DNA of 64,000 nt from Bacillus albus (GCF_001884185.1 NZ_MAOE01000119.1:1-64000), one strand, 5' to 3'. Positions 17,147 through 25,283 are shown, counted from the stretch's first letter. Notes: generated by a model from the letters alone, not told the origin. Made by a program: numbers and translations.

Positions 17147-18079
17147 CTATATTTGTTCAGTTGAAAAGGTAGGTTCATTCTCTTTTTGTGGCATCGTTAA
17201 GAAAATAACAGAAAGAACGATACATAAGCCGCCTAATAATTGATAGGCTCCAAAGGATTCATTCAGCCAAGCGATTGAAACGATGGCAGCTACAAGTGGT
17301 TCAATACTAGATAAAATGCTTGTTTCTGTTGCTGCTAAATATTTCAGACTACCGATATAAAGGAGGAAAGAAAGAGTGCCACTTATGATGATAAGAATAA
17401 GCATAGAAAATGTTTTTAGTGTAAAAGTTTGTGCAAGCTGATTCCATCCAAACGAGCGATTACAAATAAGCAGGGCGATGCCACCGATTAACATCCCCCA
17501 GCCAATTACTACAGTTGTTCCGCATTCTTTAATAAGAGAGGCTGGATGAAGGGTATAAAATGCAAATCCAATTGCTGTTAATAGACCAAAAATAATGGCT
17601 TCTTTTGATAAAACAATATTTTCAATTGAACCATTTGTAATAATAAAGTATGTCCCCGTTAGTGCTGTTATAATTGCGAGCAGTTGCACAGAAGCCGGGA
17701 ATTTTTTTTGTCCAAATGCGACATAAATGGTAATAAGAACAGGGCCAAGAAATTGAAATAATGTCGCTGTAACCGCGTTACTAATATGAACTGTTTCAAT
17801 AAAGGCGTATTGCGCACCGAGCATGCCGAGAATAGAGAAAATAATAAGTTGTATAGAATGTTTAGGGTGTTTCCAAATTTGAAATATGTTTTGTTTCTTT
17901 ATAAGTAAGAAAGATAAAATAAATATTCCCGCAAGCAATAAGCGAATTGTTAAAAAATCAACTGATGATACGTTAGTATGTTGAAATAGCCACTGAATCA
18001 TCGGGCCAGATAATCCCCATAAGGTAGCTCCTGTAATAATCATAATGAGTCCAATCCGTCTACTATTGTTCATGATCAT
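17147..18079 (-). CDS. EamA/DMT-family transporter
   Basis: A 310-residue protein with ten hydrophobic segments arranged as two EamA repeats (first near residues 8-135, second near 148-290; motifs GATLWGLSGP and LSSIEPLVAAIVSIAWLNE). These carriers export metabolites, amino acids or drugs. ATG 18079 is preferred since GGAGAGGAG sits 6 bp before it; longer starts have none. It is divergent from a MocR-type regulator across about 110 bp, a common pairing that suggests the regulator controls it. Confidence 0.88.
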   Translation of the reverse strand: MIMNNSRRIGLIMIITGATLWGLSGPMIQWLFQHTNVSSVDFLTIRLLLAGIFILSFLLIKKQNIFQIWKHPKHSIQLIIFSILGMLGAQYAFIETVHISNAVTATLFQFLGPVLITIYVAFGQKKFPASVQLLAIITALTGTYFIITNGSIENIVLSKEAIIFGLLTAIGFAFYTLHPASLIKECGTTVVIGWGMLIGGIALLICNRSFGWNQLAQTFTLKTFSMLILIIISGTLSFLLYIGSLKYLAATETSILSSIEPLVAAIVSIAWLNESFGAYQLLGGLCIVLSVIFLTMPQKENEPTFSTEQI

Positions 18080-18190
18080 GTTTCTCCTCTCCGGTATTTG
18101 ATTTTTTATGTGTGACATGATAAAAGGAATTATATATAACTTCTGGTACTGTAAAAAGTATCAGATTTCAGTTTTATTAAGGGGTCAGAT

Positions 18191-19594
18191 ATGATGTTAG
18201 AATTAACGCCTAATTTAAATATGAATAGTAAAAAGGCATTGTACGTACAATTGTATGAGTATATAAAAAAAGAAATTAAAGATGGAACGATTCCGGCTTT
18301 TACAAAATTACCTGCAAAAAGAAAGCTGGCGAGCTATTTACAAGTGAGTAAGAATACAGTAGAAGCAGCTTATGAGCAATTACTCGCAGAAGGTTATATT
18401 GAATCGGCGTCGAGAAAAGGTTATTTTGTATGTGAAATTGAACAAATGGTTTATGTAGAAGGAAGTGAAGCGAAAGTAGAAGAGGTTCCGTTTAGGGAGG
18501 AGAACTATACATTTGATTTCACTCAAACAGGAGTTGATACGAATACGTTTCCGTTCAATACGTACCGCAAGCTTATAAATGATGTATGGCAGCCACATAA
18601 TAATGAGTTGCTTTTTCTTGGACACCCTCAAGGAGAATTGATCCTGAGGGAGGAAATTGCGAGCTATTTGTATGAATCTAGAGGTGTGCGTTGCTCAGCT
18701 AGTCAAATTGTATTAGGAGCGGGAACACAAATATTAGTGAAGTTACTTTTTCAATTGTTGAAGGGAAGTAATTATGCAGTTGAAAACCCAGGTTATCATA
18801 GGAAAATGGTCGTTTTTGAACAAGGAGAAAAGAAGGTTCAAATGTTGTCTTTGGATAGAGACGGAATTTGTATGGCAGATTTAGAAAATAGCGATGCAAA
18901 TGTTGTATTTGTAACTCCTTCTCATCAGTTTCCATATGGAATGATTATGCCTATTACGAGAAGGACGCAGCTTTTACAATGGGCGAAGAAAGAGGAAGAC
19001 AGATATATTATTGAAGATGATTACGATAGTGAATTTCGTTATTCAGGAAAGCCAATTCCGGCACTACAAGGTTTAGATACAGATGGGAAAGTTATTTATA
19101 TGGGGACGCTCTCAAAAGCTTTGTTGCCCTCATTACGGATGAGCTATATCGTATTACCGAAGCATTTAATTGAAAAATATCAAAAGGAATATTTGTTTTA
19201 TACACAAAGTGTTTCAAGAATGGACCAAGAAGTGATTAGAAAGTTTTTAAATGAAGGTTATTGGGAAAAACATATTCATAAAATGCGTGTCGTTTACCGG
19301 AAAAAGAGGGATCGACTCGTCTTTGAAATAGAAAAGCATTTCTCTAATCGTGTTGAAGTGATAGGAGAAGATTCGGGATTGCACATTTTATTAAGAGTGC
19401 ATAATGGAATGCGAGAAGAGGAACTCATTCAAGAAGCGGCAAAATATAGTATTAAAGTATATCCTGTTTCTACGTACTATAAAGACGGTACTGCGCCTGA
19501 AAATGTAGTTTTACTTGGGTTTGCGATTTTATCAGAAGAAGAAATTGCGAAAGCGATTCAATTATTACATAAGGCATGGTGTACAAGAAAGTAA
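18191..19594 (+). CDS. MocR-type regulator (GntR helix-turn-helix plus aminotransferase fold)
   Basis: A 467-residue fusion. An N-terminal GntR winged helix (about residues 10-78; KNTVEAAYEQLLAEGYI) is joined to a class-I PLP aminotransferase-like domain (about 110-460). The PLP-binding Lys is in MGTLSKALLPSLR and the Asp/Tyr site in IEDDYDSEFRYSG. MocR proteins use PLP or its adducts as effector rather than catalysing transamination (PdxR, GabR, EhuR). The divergent EamA transporter is the likely target. A shared terminator closes it against the GNAT gene. Confidence 0.92.
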   Translation: MMLELTPNLNMNSKKALYVQLYEYIKKEIKDGTIPAFTKLPAKRKLASYLQVSKNTVEAAYEQLLAEGYIESASRKGYFVCEIEQMVYVEGSEAKVEEVPFREENYTFDFTQTGVDTNTFPFNTYRKLINDVWQPHNNELLFLGHPQGELILREEIASYLYESRGVRCSASQIVLGAGTQILVKLLFQLLKGSNYAVENPGYHRKMVVFEQGEKKVQMLSLDRDGICMADLENSDANVVFVTPSHQFPYGMIMPITRRTQLLQWAKKEEDRYIIEDDYDSEFRYSGKPIPALQGLDTDGKVIYMGTLSKALLPSLRMSYIVLPKHLIEKYQKEYLFYTQSVSRMDQEVIRKFLNEGYWEKHIHKMRVVYRKKRDRLVFEIEKHFSNRVEVIGEDSGLHILLRVHNGMREEELIQEAAKYSIKVYPVSTYYKDGTAPENVVLLGFAILSEEEIAKAIQLLHKAWCTRK

Positions 19595-19627
19595 AAAAAC
19601 ATCCTCCAAGCATGAGGATGTTTTTTA
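19594..19627. terminator. Bidirectional terminator between MocR regulator and GNAT gene
   Basis: AAAAAACATCCTC and GAGGATGTTTTTT, giving T runs on both strands. Confidence 0.85.
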
Positions 19628-20140
19628 TTATTTATTTTCATCTAAGAATAAGACCATATGCTCTTCGTCCCAATATTGTCCGTTATATTTTAATGAACGT
19701 TCTTGTACACCGAATGTTTTAAATCCTAATGATTCATAAAGTTTTTTTGCTCCATCGTTGCCGACAACAACATCAAGCATAACTTGTTCTACCTCTAAAG
19801 ATTTAGCAAGTTCAAGACATTCTTTAATAAGTGCTTTTCCTGCTCCAAGTCCGCGTGCTTTTGGAGACACATATACAGAACCGATTTTAGCTTTATGTTC
19901 TTGTTTTACATATGGTTTCGTTTCCAGTGTTGCAACCCCGATTAATTTTCCATCTTTAAATGCACCTAGCGTATAGTTTTCATCTTGTGCTAATTTTTGT
20001 GCTTTATATTCAATTGCACACTCTTTATTAATAATATCTTCATAAGAAGAGCTGAAAGCTTCAGGGTTTTGCTTTAATCCCTCTACACGAAGTTCTAAGT
20101 AAATTTCCGCTTCATCTTTTGTTAATACATGGATATCCAA
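19628..20140 (-). CDS. GNAT acetyltransferase, paralogue 1
   Basis: A 170-residue GCN5-related N-acetyltransferase. It has the acetyl-CoA binding motif with KARGLGAGKALI around residue 95-106 and a C-terminal AKKLYESLGFKTFG. The start is TTG 20140 with TGGAGGGTG at proper spacing. It is strongly similar over its whole length to the protein at 23287-23793, from the shared N-terminal LTxxEAEIYL to the C-terminal QYWDEEHMVLFL, so the two arose by duplication. The acceptor substrate is unknown. Confidence 0.9.
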   Translation of the reverse strand: MDIHVLTKDEAEIYLELRVEGLKQNPEAFSSSYEDIINKECAIEYKAQKLAQDENYTLGAFKDGKLIGVATLETKPYVKQEHKAKIGSVYVSPKARGLGAGKALIKECLELAKSLEVEQVMLDVVVGNDGAKKLYESLGFKTFGVQERSLKYNGQYWDEEHMVLFLDENK

Positions 20141-20243
20141 TTATATCACCCTCCAAATCTTTGACAAATGTACCTTTATTTTATATTGAAATAAGAATAA
20201 TTTCAAAAGCTTAGCTTAAATGAGTGGATTTTATGAACAAAAT

Positions 20244-20280
20244 AACACCAGTAGTGTTTACTACTACTGGTGTTTTCACA
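20244..20280 (-). terminator. Terminator of the RR/HK operon
   Basis: AACACCAGTAGT and ACTACTGGTGTT form a 12-bp stem. On the minus strand it is followed by ATTTTGTT. Confidence 0.75.
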
Positions 20281-20286
20281 CGCATC

Positions 20287-21741
20287 TTATTCAAAAGGTA
20301 GCTCGATTATAAAGTTTGTTCCTACTCCTAATTGGCTTTTTACTAGAATAGAACCGTTATGCAATTCTACAATTTCTTTTGCGACAGCTAGTCCGATACC
20401 TTTTCCTCCAGTAGCTCTCGTTCTGGATTTATCAACGCGATAAAAACGATCGAAAATATGTGAGATATCTTCTTCAGGAATACCTTCTCCTTCATCGTCT
20501 ACACTTATTGTAAAAGAATCTGTTTCCGTGAGTACACGTATCGTAATAGATGTGTTTTCTGGCGAATGTTGATAAGCATTGTGTAATAAATTTAACATAA
20601 CTTGCTCCATACGTCTTTCGTCTATGCAAACTTCTAAATCATCTTTGCAATATACATGGAGTTGCATTTGTTTATTTGTTAATGTTGTTTTTGTTTTTTC
20701 AATCATTCGTTCTAAAAATGGTTTAAGGATTACTTTTTGTTTTTTGATAACAAACTGGTGTTGTTCTAACTGTACAAGCATAAATAAATCTTGGACGAGA
20801 TCAGTGACACTATCTGTTTCATCCTCAATGATTTGCAAGTATTCTTCTCGCTCTTCTTTCGTTAAAGAGTCTCTCTTTGCTACCTTCGCATAACCTTTCA
20901 TATAGGTCAATGGAGTTAATAGTTCATGGGCGACACTAGCGAGAAATTCATTGCGTTCTTTTTTCATATAAGTTAGTTCACTTGATAAATCTTCAATCGT
21001 TTTTGCTAAGCTCCCAAGTTCATCATTCCGTTTAATACCTAAGTGAATTGGCGTATTTAATTTTGACATTTTTTCTGTGGCCCTCTTCATTTTTATAAGA
21101 GGTTCTGTAATAACACGAGAAAAAACAAAGACAGAAATAGTTGTTAAAATAATTGTTAAAACACTAATGATAAGGAATTGGTTCATGAGTTTAAGTAACA
21201 TATTTTCTAAGAAAGATGTTTTTAATAACATATATAACTTTCCTTGAAACTTTGTTGTGTTAAGTGGGCTTACTGTTGTGATGAATTTTGATTTTTTCCA
21301 GTTTCTTTCGACGATTAATCCGCTTTCTGGGACAGATTCTGTTTTACAAGTAAGTTGTTTTTGCATTTCTTTTGTTACGGGTTCTGAGGTGGAAATAATT
21401 TTGCCGTTATGGTCAGTAATAATGATAGCTATATCGGAGTTAGAAATTGATTCCGATTCAACTAAGTGTGCAGCCGCATTTGCAATCTCGAACTCAGGGT
21501 ACACGGGGCGTTTAGGATTTTTATTGTGTTCAGCGTGTTGCATTTCTTTATAATATTCATCCCGTCTCTCGCGAATTTTAATTTTTTTACTATAGCGATT
21601 ACCTTTTTCTAAAAGAGCAAGTGTTTCTTCTTCAATCCGCATTGTTGAAATGCTTTTGTAAAAAGAAACGAAAGCAATTGTTTCGATGCATAAAGCTAAT
21701 ATTAAAAAGTATGTCCCGATTTTAAGGGAAAGTTTGCTCAT
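20287..21741 (-). CDS. Sensor histidine kinase
   Basis: A 484-residue kinase: TM1 about residues 9-30; extracellular domain about 31-185, with a Cache/PAS-like core (IAIIITDHNGKIISTS); TM2 about 187-208; HAMP about 209-262; HisKA with phospho-His 272 (ASVAHELLTPLTYMKGY); ATPase with NLLHNAYQHS, DEGEGIPEED and GKGIGLAV. The ligand is unknown. It lies 65 bp after its regulator gene, with a hairpin in between. Similar in layout to the WalK/ResE class but without a cytoplasmic PAS. Confidence 0.92.
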   Translation of the reverse strand: MSKLSLKIGTYFLILALCIETIAFVSFYKSISTMRIEEETLALLEKGNRYSKKIKIRERRDEYYKEMQHAEHNKNPKRPVYPEFEIANAAAHLVESESISNSDIAIIITDHNGKIISTSEPVTKEMQKQLTCKTESVPESGLIVERNWKKSKFITTVSPLNTTKFQGKLYMLLKTSFLENMLLKLMNQFLIISVLTIILTTISVFVFSRVITEPLIKMKRATEKMSKLNTPIHLGIKRNDELGSLAKTIEDLSSELTYMKKERNEFLASVAHELLTPLTYMKGYAKVAKRDSLTKEEREEYLQIIEDETDSVTDLVQDLFMLVQLEQHQFVIKKQKVILKPFLERMIEKTKTTLTNKQMQLHVYCKDDLEVCIDERRMEQVMLNLLHNAYQHSPENTSITIRVLTETDSFTISVDDEGEGIPEEDISHIFDRFYRVDKSRTRATGGKGIGLAVAKEIVELHNGSILVKSQLGVGTNFIIELPFE

Positions 21742-21769
21742 GTTCTCACCATACCTTATTCATAATAAA

Positions 21770-21801
21770 CGGTCAGTGGTACGATATTTTCCACTGACCG
21801 A
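21770..21801 (-). promoter_or_regulatory. Hairpin between regulator and kinase genes
   Basis: CGGTCAGTGG and CCACTGACCG make a perfect 10-bp stem, followed on the minus strand by TTTATTATG. It is a weak terminator or attenuator that would lower kinase relative to regulator. Confidence 0.6.
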
Positions 21802-21806
21802 AGTAA

Positions 21807-22478
21807 TTATTCACTTTTCCATTTATATCCGACTTTATAGACAGTTTCTAAGTAATTTTCAACTGGAAATCCTTTTTTGCGTAATTTATCACGGATATTG
21901 CGAATATGTGAATCGATTGTTCTATATTCAATGTCTGTTTCATAACCCCAAATTTTTTCAATTAAATCATCTCGGCTATAAGCACGATTTGTATTTTGTA
22001 AAAATAGTCCAAGTAACGAAAACTCGATAGGAGTTAGTGAAATTTTTTCGTCATATACTGTAACAGTATGTTTCGTTTTATCCCACTCAATACCATTGAA
22101 GCTAACGAAGCCATCTTTCTTTGTACGGCGTAATATAGCCTCAATTCGTGCAACTAATACATGTTCATCAAATGGTTTTGTAATATAGTCGTCCGCGCCC
22201 ATAGTGAGGCCTTTCACCATATCGTAATTTTGGTTACGAGCTGTTAGCATGATGATTGGAACGTTGGAAATTTGACGGATTTGATAGCAAGTATCCCATC
22301 CATCCATATTCGGCATCATAACATCTAACAAAATAATATCGAAGTCTTTTTGTTCTATTAACTTTAGTGCTTCAAGGCCAGAGGTAGCTTTCATACAAAA
22401 ATAGCCACGAGGACTTAAGAACAGATCTAATAATCGTAACATGCGTTCTTCATCGTCTACTAATAAAATTTTTACCAT
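21807..22478 (-). CDS. OmpR-family response regulator
   Basis: A 223-residue regulator. Receiver: VDDEERM, acceptor Asp in LLDVMMPNMDG, KPF; winged helix ending VYKVGYKWKSE. ATG 22478 is preferred over the GTG 12 bp upstream because TTGGGGTG is best spaced for it. First gene of the operon with the kinase. It is divergent from a 40-aa membrane protein gene across a 329-bp region full of symmetric elements, which may be its operator region. Confidence 0.9.
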   Translation of the reverse strand: MVKILLVDDEERMLRLLDLFLSPRGYFCMKATSGLEALKLIEQKDFDIILLDVMMPNMDGWDTCYQIRQISNVPIIMLTARNQNYDMVKGLTMGADDYITKPFDEHVLVARIEAILRRTKKDGFVSFNGIEWDKTKHTVTVYDEKISLTPIEFSLLGLFLQNTNRAYSRDDLIEKIWGYETDIEYRTIDSHIRNIRDKLRKKGFPVENYLETVYKVGYKWKSE

Positions 22479-22807
22479 AATCTTGTGCACCCCAAACTGT
22501 TCATTCTACTTGTATAGTTTACATGAAAATAATAAAAAACTCTTTTTATGTGATTGAGTGGAAGAGTTATTTTTCGCTCAGAGTAATTGACATAAAAAAT
22601 GCACTAGTTTTGCACAACTATTTTTTATAATAGAAAACGTAGCGACACAAAATACCCTATGTTGCGACATAACGTCATGTCATTTTATTTATAAAATGAC
22701 AATTCCATTCTATTGTGTATGTGAGATAGAGAGGGTTTTCGTATTCACCTCGCATCGGATAAGAAAAATTTCCTATCTCACACTTTTTTTAAAAGGAGAT
22801 CATACAC
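22479..22807. other. 329-bp intergenic region with several symmetric elements
   Basis: Holds two GCGACA direct repeats (about 22642 and 22663), an 11-bp perfect inverted repeat TGTCATTTTAT/ATAAAATGACA (22678-22701), and a structured stretch at 22725-22789. In the last, TGTGAGATAG pairs with CTATCTCACA around a GAGG/CCTC inner stem and is followed by CTTTTTTT. The latter looks like a terminator or attenuator in the leader of the 40-aa gene. No known riboswitch class is recognised. Confidence 0.55.
22725..22790 (+). terminator. Leader attenuator/terminator-like structure before the 40-aa gene
   Basis: A 10-bp outer stem (TGTGAGATAG/CTATCTCACA) encloses about 40 bases with a small GAGG/CCTC stem; seven T follow. 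The ribosome site AAAAGGAG of the small gene begins right after the T run, so the structure would gate its expression. Confidence 0.55.
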
Positions 22808-22930
22808 ATGAATCCAAAAGAAGAAATTTCAAAAAAAGAAAAGCAAGATCGTAATACGGTTGTCATGTGCATTGCCGTATCTATGGTTATTATTATAAGT
22901 TGTGTAAATAAAATTTTGGGGATTTTATAA
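22808..22930 (+). CDS. 40-aa single-pass membrane protein
   Basis: ATG 22808 follows AAAAGGAG at good spacing. The product has a very charged N-terminus (MNPKEEISKKEKQDRN) then one hydrophobic helix (VVMCIAVSMVIIISC, residues 18-32) and a short tail. This is the form of many Bacillus small membrane proteins. It is preceded by a structured leader and followed by a symmetric terminator shared with the 29-aa gene opposite. Function unknown; overlooked by length cut-offs. Confidence 0.7.
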   Translation: MNPKEEISKKEKQDRNTVVMCIAVSMVIIISCVNKILGIL

Positions 22931-22933
22931 TAT

Positions 22934-22975
22934 AAAAAAAGCTTATTGCTTCTTAAGAAGCAATAAGCTTTTTTC
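22934..22975. terminator. Bidirectional terminator between two tiny genes
   Basis: A long palindrome: AAAAAAGCTTATTGCTTC and its complement with a 4-base loop, giving T runs on both strands. Confidence 0.9.
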
Positions 22976-22994
22976 GTTGTTAGGGGGAGTATTT

Positions 22995-23084
22995 TTATAT
23001 AATAAACCAAGGTAAAATTGCTAACCCAGAAGTTACGATTGCTGTAGTACATATTAAAAGCATAGCTCGTTTGTTTTGTTTCAT
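22995..23084 (-). CDS. 29-aa membrane micropeptide
   Basis: ATG 23084 has AGAGGAGA 8 bp upstream. The product starts MKQNKRAMLLICTTAIVTSG and ends LAILPWFII: a basic N-terminus and one hydrophobic helix, a typical small membrane peptide. It is not similar in sequence to the 27-aa pair, yet its promoter has the same inverted repeat and -10 at the same 45-bp distance. Its untranslated leader contains a bcr1-like end. Confidence 0.7.
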   Translation of the reverse strand: MKQNKRAMLLICTTAIVTSGLAILPWFII

Positions 23085-23136
23085 GTCACATTCTCCTCTA
23101 CCTATCAAGTACATGCGATCAGCGTGGAATGTGGTT

Positions 23137-23161
23137 CCCCACTGAGTAAAGTTTCACTTTA
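23137..23161 (+). repeat. bcr1-like terminal fragment
   Basis: CCCCACTGAGTAAAGTTTCACTTTA differs by one base from the end of the full bcr1 element found 0.66 kb away in opposite orientation. It begins just beyond the -10 of the 29-aa gene, so it would form most of that transcript's 5' end. Confidence 0.55.
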
Positions 23162-23168
23162 CACTTTT

Positions 23169-23232
23169 AGTATAATGAATGGAAAGGTTTGGTACGATCG
23201 ATAAAGGTGACATGAAGATTACATTGTTGTAA
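23169..23232 (-). promoter_or_regulatory. Promoter of the 29-aa gene with TTACA-N4-TGTAA box
   Basis: On the minus strand: TTACAACAATGTAA (23219-23232), ATCGATCGT (23194-23202, the counterpart of TTCGATAGT), -10 TATACT (23169-23174). The 45-bp spacing equals that of the two 27-aa genes. Confidence 0.62.
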
Positions 23233-23286
23233 TGAAAAAAGCACCTTTCTTAATAAGAAGATGCTTTTAAAAACTATATTGAAGTA

Positions 23287-23793
23287 TTAATCATTTAAGA
23301 ATAGAACCATATGTTCCTCGTCCCAATATTGGCCATTATGTTTTAATGAACGCTCTTGTACGCCGTAAGTTTGGAAGCCTAATGACTCATATAATTTTTT
23401 TGCGGCATCGTTACCAACTACAACATCGAGCATAAGTTGTTCTACTTGTAATTTATCGGCATTTTCAATAATCGCTTTAATGAGAGCTCGTCCTGCTCCA
23501 AGGCCACGCGCTTTTGGGGAAACGAAAACGGAACCGATTTTTGCTTTATGTTCTTGTTTAATAAATGGTTTTGTTTCTAAAGTAGCAATGCCGATTAAAT
23601 CGTTATCTTTGAAGACACCTAGAGTATACTTATCCGGATTGCTTAATCGTTTTGCCATAGCAGCTACAGGATCCTCATGTTTAAGAACATCTTCATAAGA
23701 AGAGCTAAAAGCTTCCGGGTTCTTCGTTAAACCTTCCATACAAACTTTTAAGTATATTTCTGCGTCCTCTGTCGTTAATAAGCGAATTTCCAT
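23287..23793 (-). CDS. GNAT acetyltransferase, paralogue 2
   Basis: A 168-residue GNAT enzyme with KARGLGAGRALI and VGNDAAKKLYESLGF. ATG 23793 has a perfect AAGGAGGTT site, so the longer in-frame start at 23820 is rejected. It is a close paralogue of the protein at 19628-20140, the two lying 3.1 kb apart on the same strand with a two-component system and tiny genes between. Its upstream side abuts a complete bcr1 repeat. Substrate unknown. Confidence 0.9.
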   Translation of the reverse strand: MEIRLLTTEDAEIYLKVCMEGLTKNPEAFSSSYEDVLKHEDPVAAMAKRLSNPDKYTLGVFKDNDLIGIATLETKPFIKQEHKAKIGSVFVSPKARGLGAGRALIKAIIENADKLQVEQLMLDVVVGNDAAKKLYESLGFQTYGVQERSLKHNGQYWDEEHMVLFLND

Positions 23794-23820
23794 AGGTGTA
23801 ACCTCCTTGGTCGATTTCAA

Positions 23821-23976
23821 ATAAAGTGAAACTTTAATCAGTGGGGGTTTTCTTCATCCCCACTGATTATTAGTTGAACCAATCGGACTTTTATGGGCAG
23901 TTGATCCCACCTCAAAATTCTGTGCTTTCGCTGAATTTTGAGGTGGGGGTCTTACTGCCCATTAAAGCGGGATAAA
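23821..23976 (-). repeat. bcr1-type repeat, complete (156 bp)
   Basis: The element reads on the minus strand from TTTATCCCGCTTTAATGG to ...AAGTTTCACTTTAT. It has TTTAT at both ends and internal inverted repeats (CCCACCTCAAAATTC/GAATTTTGAGGTGGG and a GTGGGG/CCCCAC stem). Length of about 155 bp, TTTAT flanks and sequence type agree with what is known of bcr1, a repeat restricted to the B. cereus group with mobile-element traits and no transposase of its own. A shortened relative lies at 49553-49676. Confidence 0.82.
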
Positions 23977-24142
23977 ATAAATTTATTACTTTTATAAAAT
24001 TGTGTATGCGTTTTGTTAGCAGTCTCTTTTAATTTGTAAAAGAATGAAAAGATATATGCTACAATGTTTTGTTTTTAATATGTAATGAAATTATATATTA
24101 ACTTTATTAACTATTCAAGTGTTTAATATATTGCATTTTCAT
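23977..24142. other. AT-rich intergenic stretch between bcr1 and fdhD
   Basis: With the bcr1 element it makes a gene-free stretch of about 380 bp. Apart from an extended -10-like TATGCTACAAT near 24056, reading rightward into the fdhD antisense strand, I see no gene or structure. Confidence 0.5.
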
Positions 24143-24181
24143 AACTAAAATAACTCCTCAACCGAGGAGTTATTTTAGTTA
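24142..24181 (-). terminator. Terminator of fdhD
   Basis: AACTAAAATAACTCCTC and GAGGAGTTATTTTAGTT with an AACC loop; it includes the stop codon and gives a T-rich tail on the minus strand. Confidence 0.85.
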
Positions 24182-24981
24182 TTCGATTGATAACCGTCAA
24201 TTCGATGTGGATGTGTGTAAATATTACAAGATCCATTTCTAATAAATCCTACAACTGTAATGCCTAAATCGTGAGCGAGTTGCAATGCGAGTTTTGTTGG
24301 AGCGGATTTAGATAGAACAATTTCACATCCGATTTTTGAAACTTTAAGTAAAATTTCGGATGAAATACGCCCGCTAAATGCAATGATTTTTCCTTTAACG
24401 GATATATCGTTGCGCAAACAGTGGCCATATATTTTATCTAATGCGTTATGTCTTCCAATATCCATTCTTGATAGGAGGATATTGTTCCGATCGCATAGTG
24501 CGGTATTGTGAACACCGCCGGTTTGGCGAAATGTAGTGGAAGATTGTTGTAAAGTATTCATTAAGTGAAAGCATTCTTCAGGAGTAATTTTCACGTGTAT
24601 ATCATGTAAATCTTTTGCCTTTGCTGCGTCGTTAACGAAAATAAAACCTTGTCTACCTTTTCCGCAGCAAGAAGTAATGTATCGTTTATTATATAAATTT
24701 TGATAGAGCGGATTTATTTTTGATGAGGTTACATGGACAATTCCGTTATCTTTTTGAACCCATAGTTCTTCAACATCTTTATAGGAAGAAATAATTCCTT
24801 CAGAAATTAAAAAACCAATTACCATATCTTCGATGTAATTTGGTGTACATACGACTGTTACATACTCTTCACCATTTAATTTAATAGTAATAGGAGATTC
24901 TGTAACAATCTCATCAAGTTGTTTTGAAAATGTACCAGATTGATAGCGTACAATTGTATAAGTCTCTTGCGTAGGCCCCAT
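24175..24981 (-). CDS. fdhD: Formate dehydrogenase accessory sulfurtransferase FdhD
   Basis: A 268-residue FdhD/NarQ family protein. FdhD carries sulfur from a cysteine desulfurase to the bis-MGD molybdenum cofactor, a step needed for formate dehydrogenase activity. The catalytic cysteine pair is in TSCCGKGRQ (about residue 97-105), and the conserved GRISSEILLK and SAPTKLALQLA follow. ATG 24981 has AAAAGGGG; the longer frame to 25068 would add a hydrophobic N-terminus not known in this cytosolic family. Divergent from the fdhA-like gene it serves. Confidence 0.93.
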   Translation of the reverse strand: MGPTQETYTIVRYQSGTFSKQLDEIVTESPITIKLNGEEYVTVVCTPNYIEDMVIGFLISEGIISSYKDVEELWVQKDNGIVHVTSSKINPLYQNLYNKRYITSCCGKGRQGFIFVNDAAKAKDLHDIHVKITPEECFHLMNTLQQSSTTFRQTGGVHNTALCDRNNILLSRMDIGRHNALDKIYGHCLRNDISVKGKIIAFSGRISSEILLKVSKIGCEIVLSKSAPTKLALQLAHDLGITVVGFIRNGSCNIYTHPHRIDGYQSNN

Positions 24982-25283
24982 ATTAAATTCCCCTTTTATA
25001 TGTATTTCTCTCCCATATTTATCATAAAACAATAGGGAAATAAAAACACCTATTAGCAAGAAGATCACAGATTATTTTGGTTATTATTGTATATGTACGA
25101 TATAATAGAATAGTAGAATAGTGATATTTTCAAGTTTTCGTAGTTATACCTTATAACACCTAGAATCGACTTCATAAGAAAAGTATTTGCGCAGAGCGTT
25201 TCAAAAATATGTACAGTAATTCGATTTTGAAAACGGATTCCTAATCGAATTTTGTACAGTTGGTTGTAAGGAGAGGGGAAACT
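24982..25283. promoter_or_regulatory. fdhD-fdhA divergent control region
   Basis: The 302-bp region holds AATTCGATT (25218-25226) and its complement AATCGAATT (25243-25251), flanked outside by direct copies of GTACAGT (25211-25217 and 25254-25260). The 16-bp spacer is a cre-like TTGAAAACGGATTCCT (25227-25242, one mismatch to consensus). The symmetry lies close to the fdhA start, as expected of an operator. The regulator is not encoded beside it. Confidence 0.6.
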
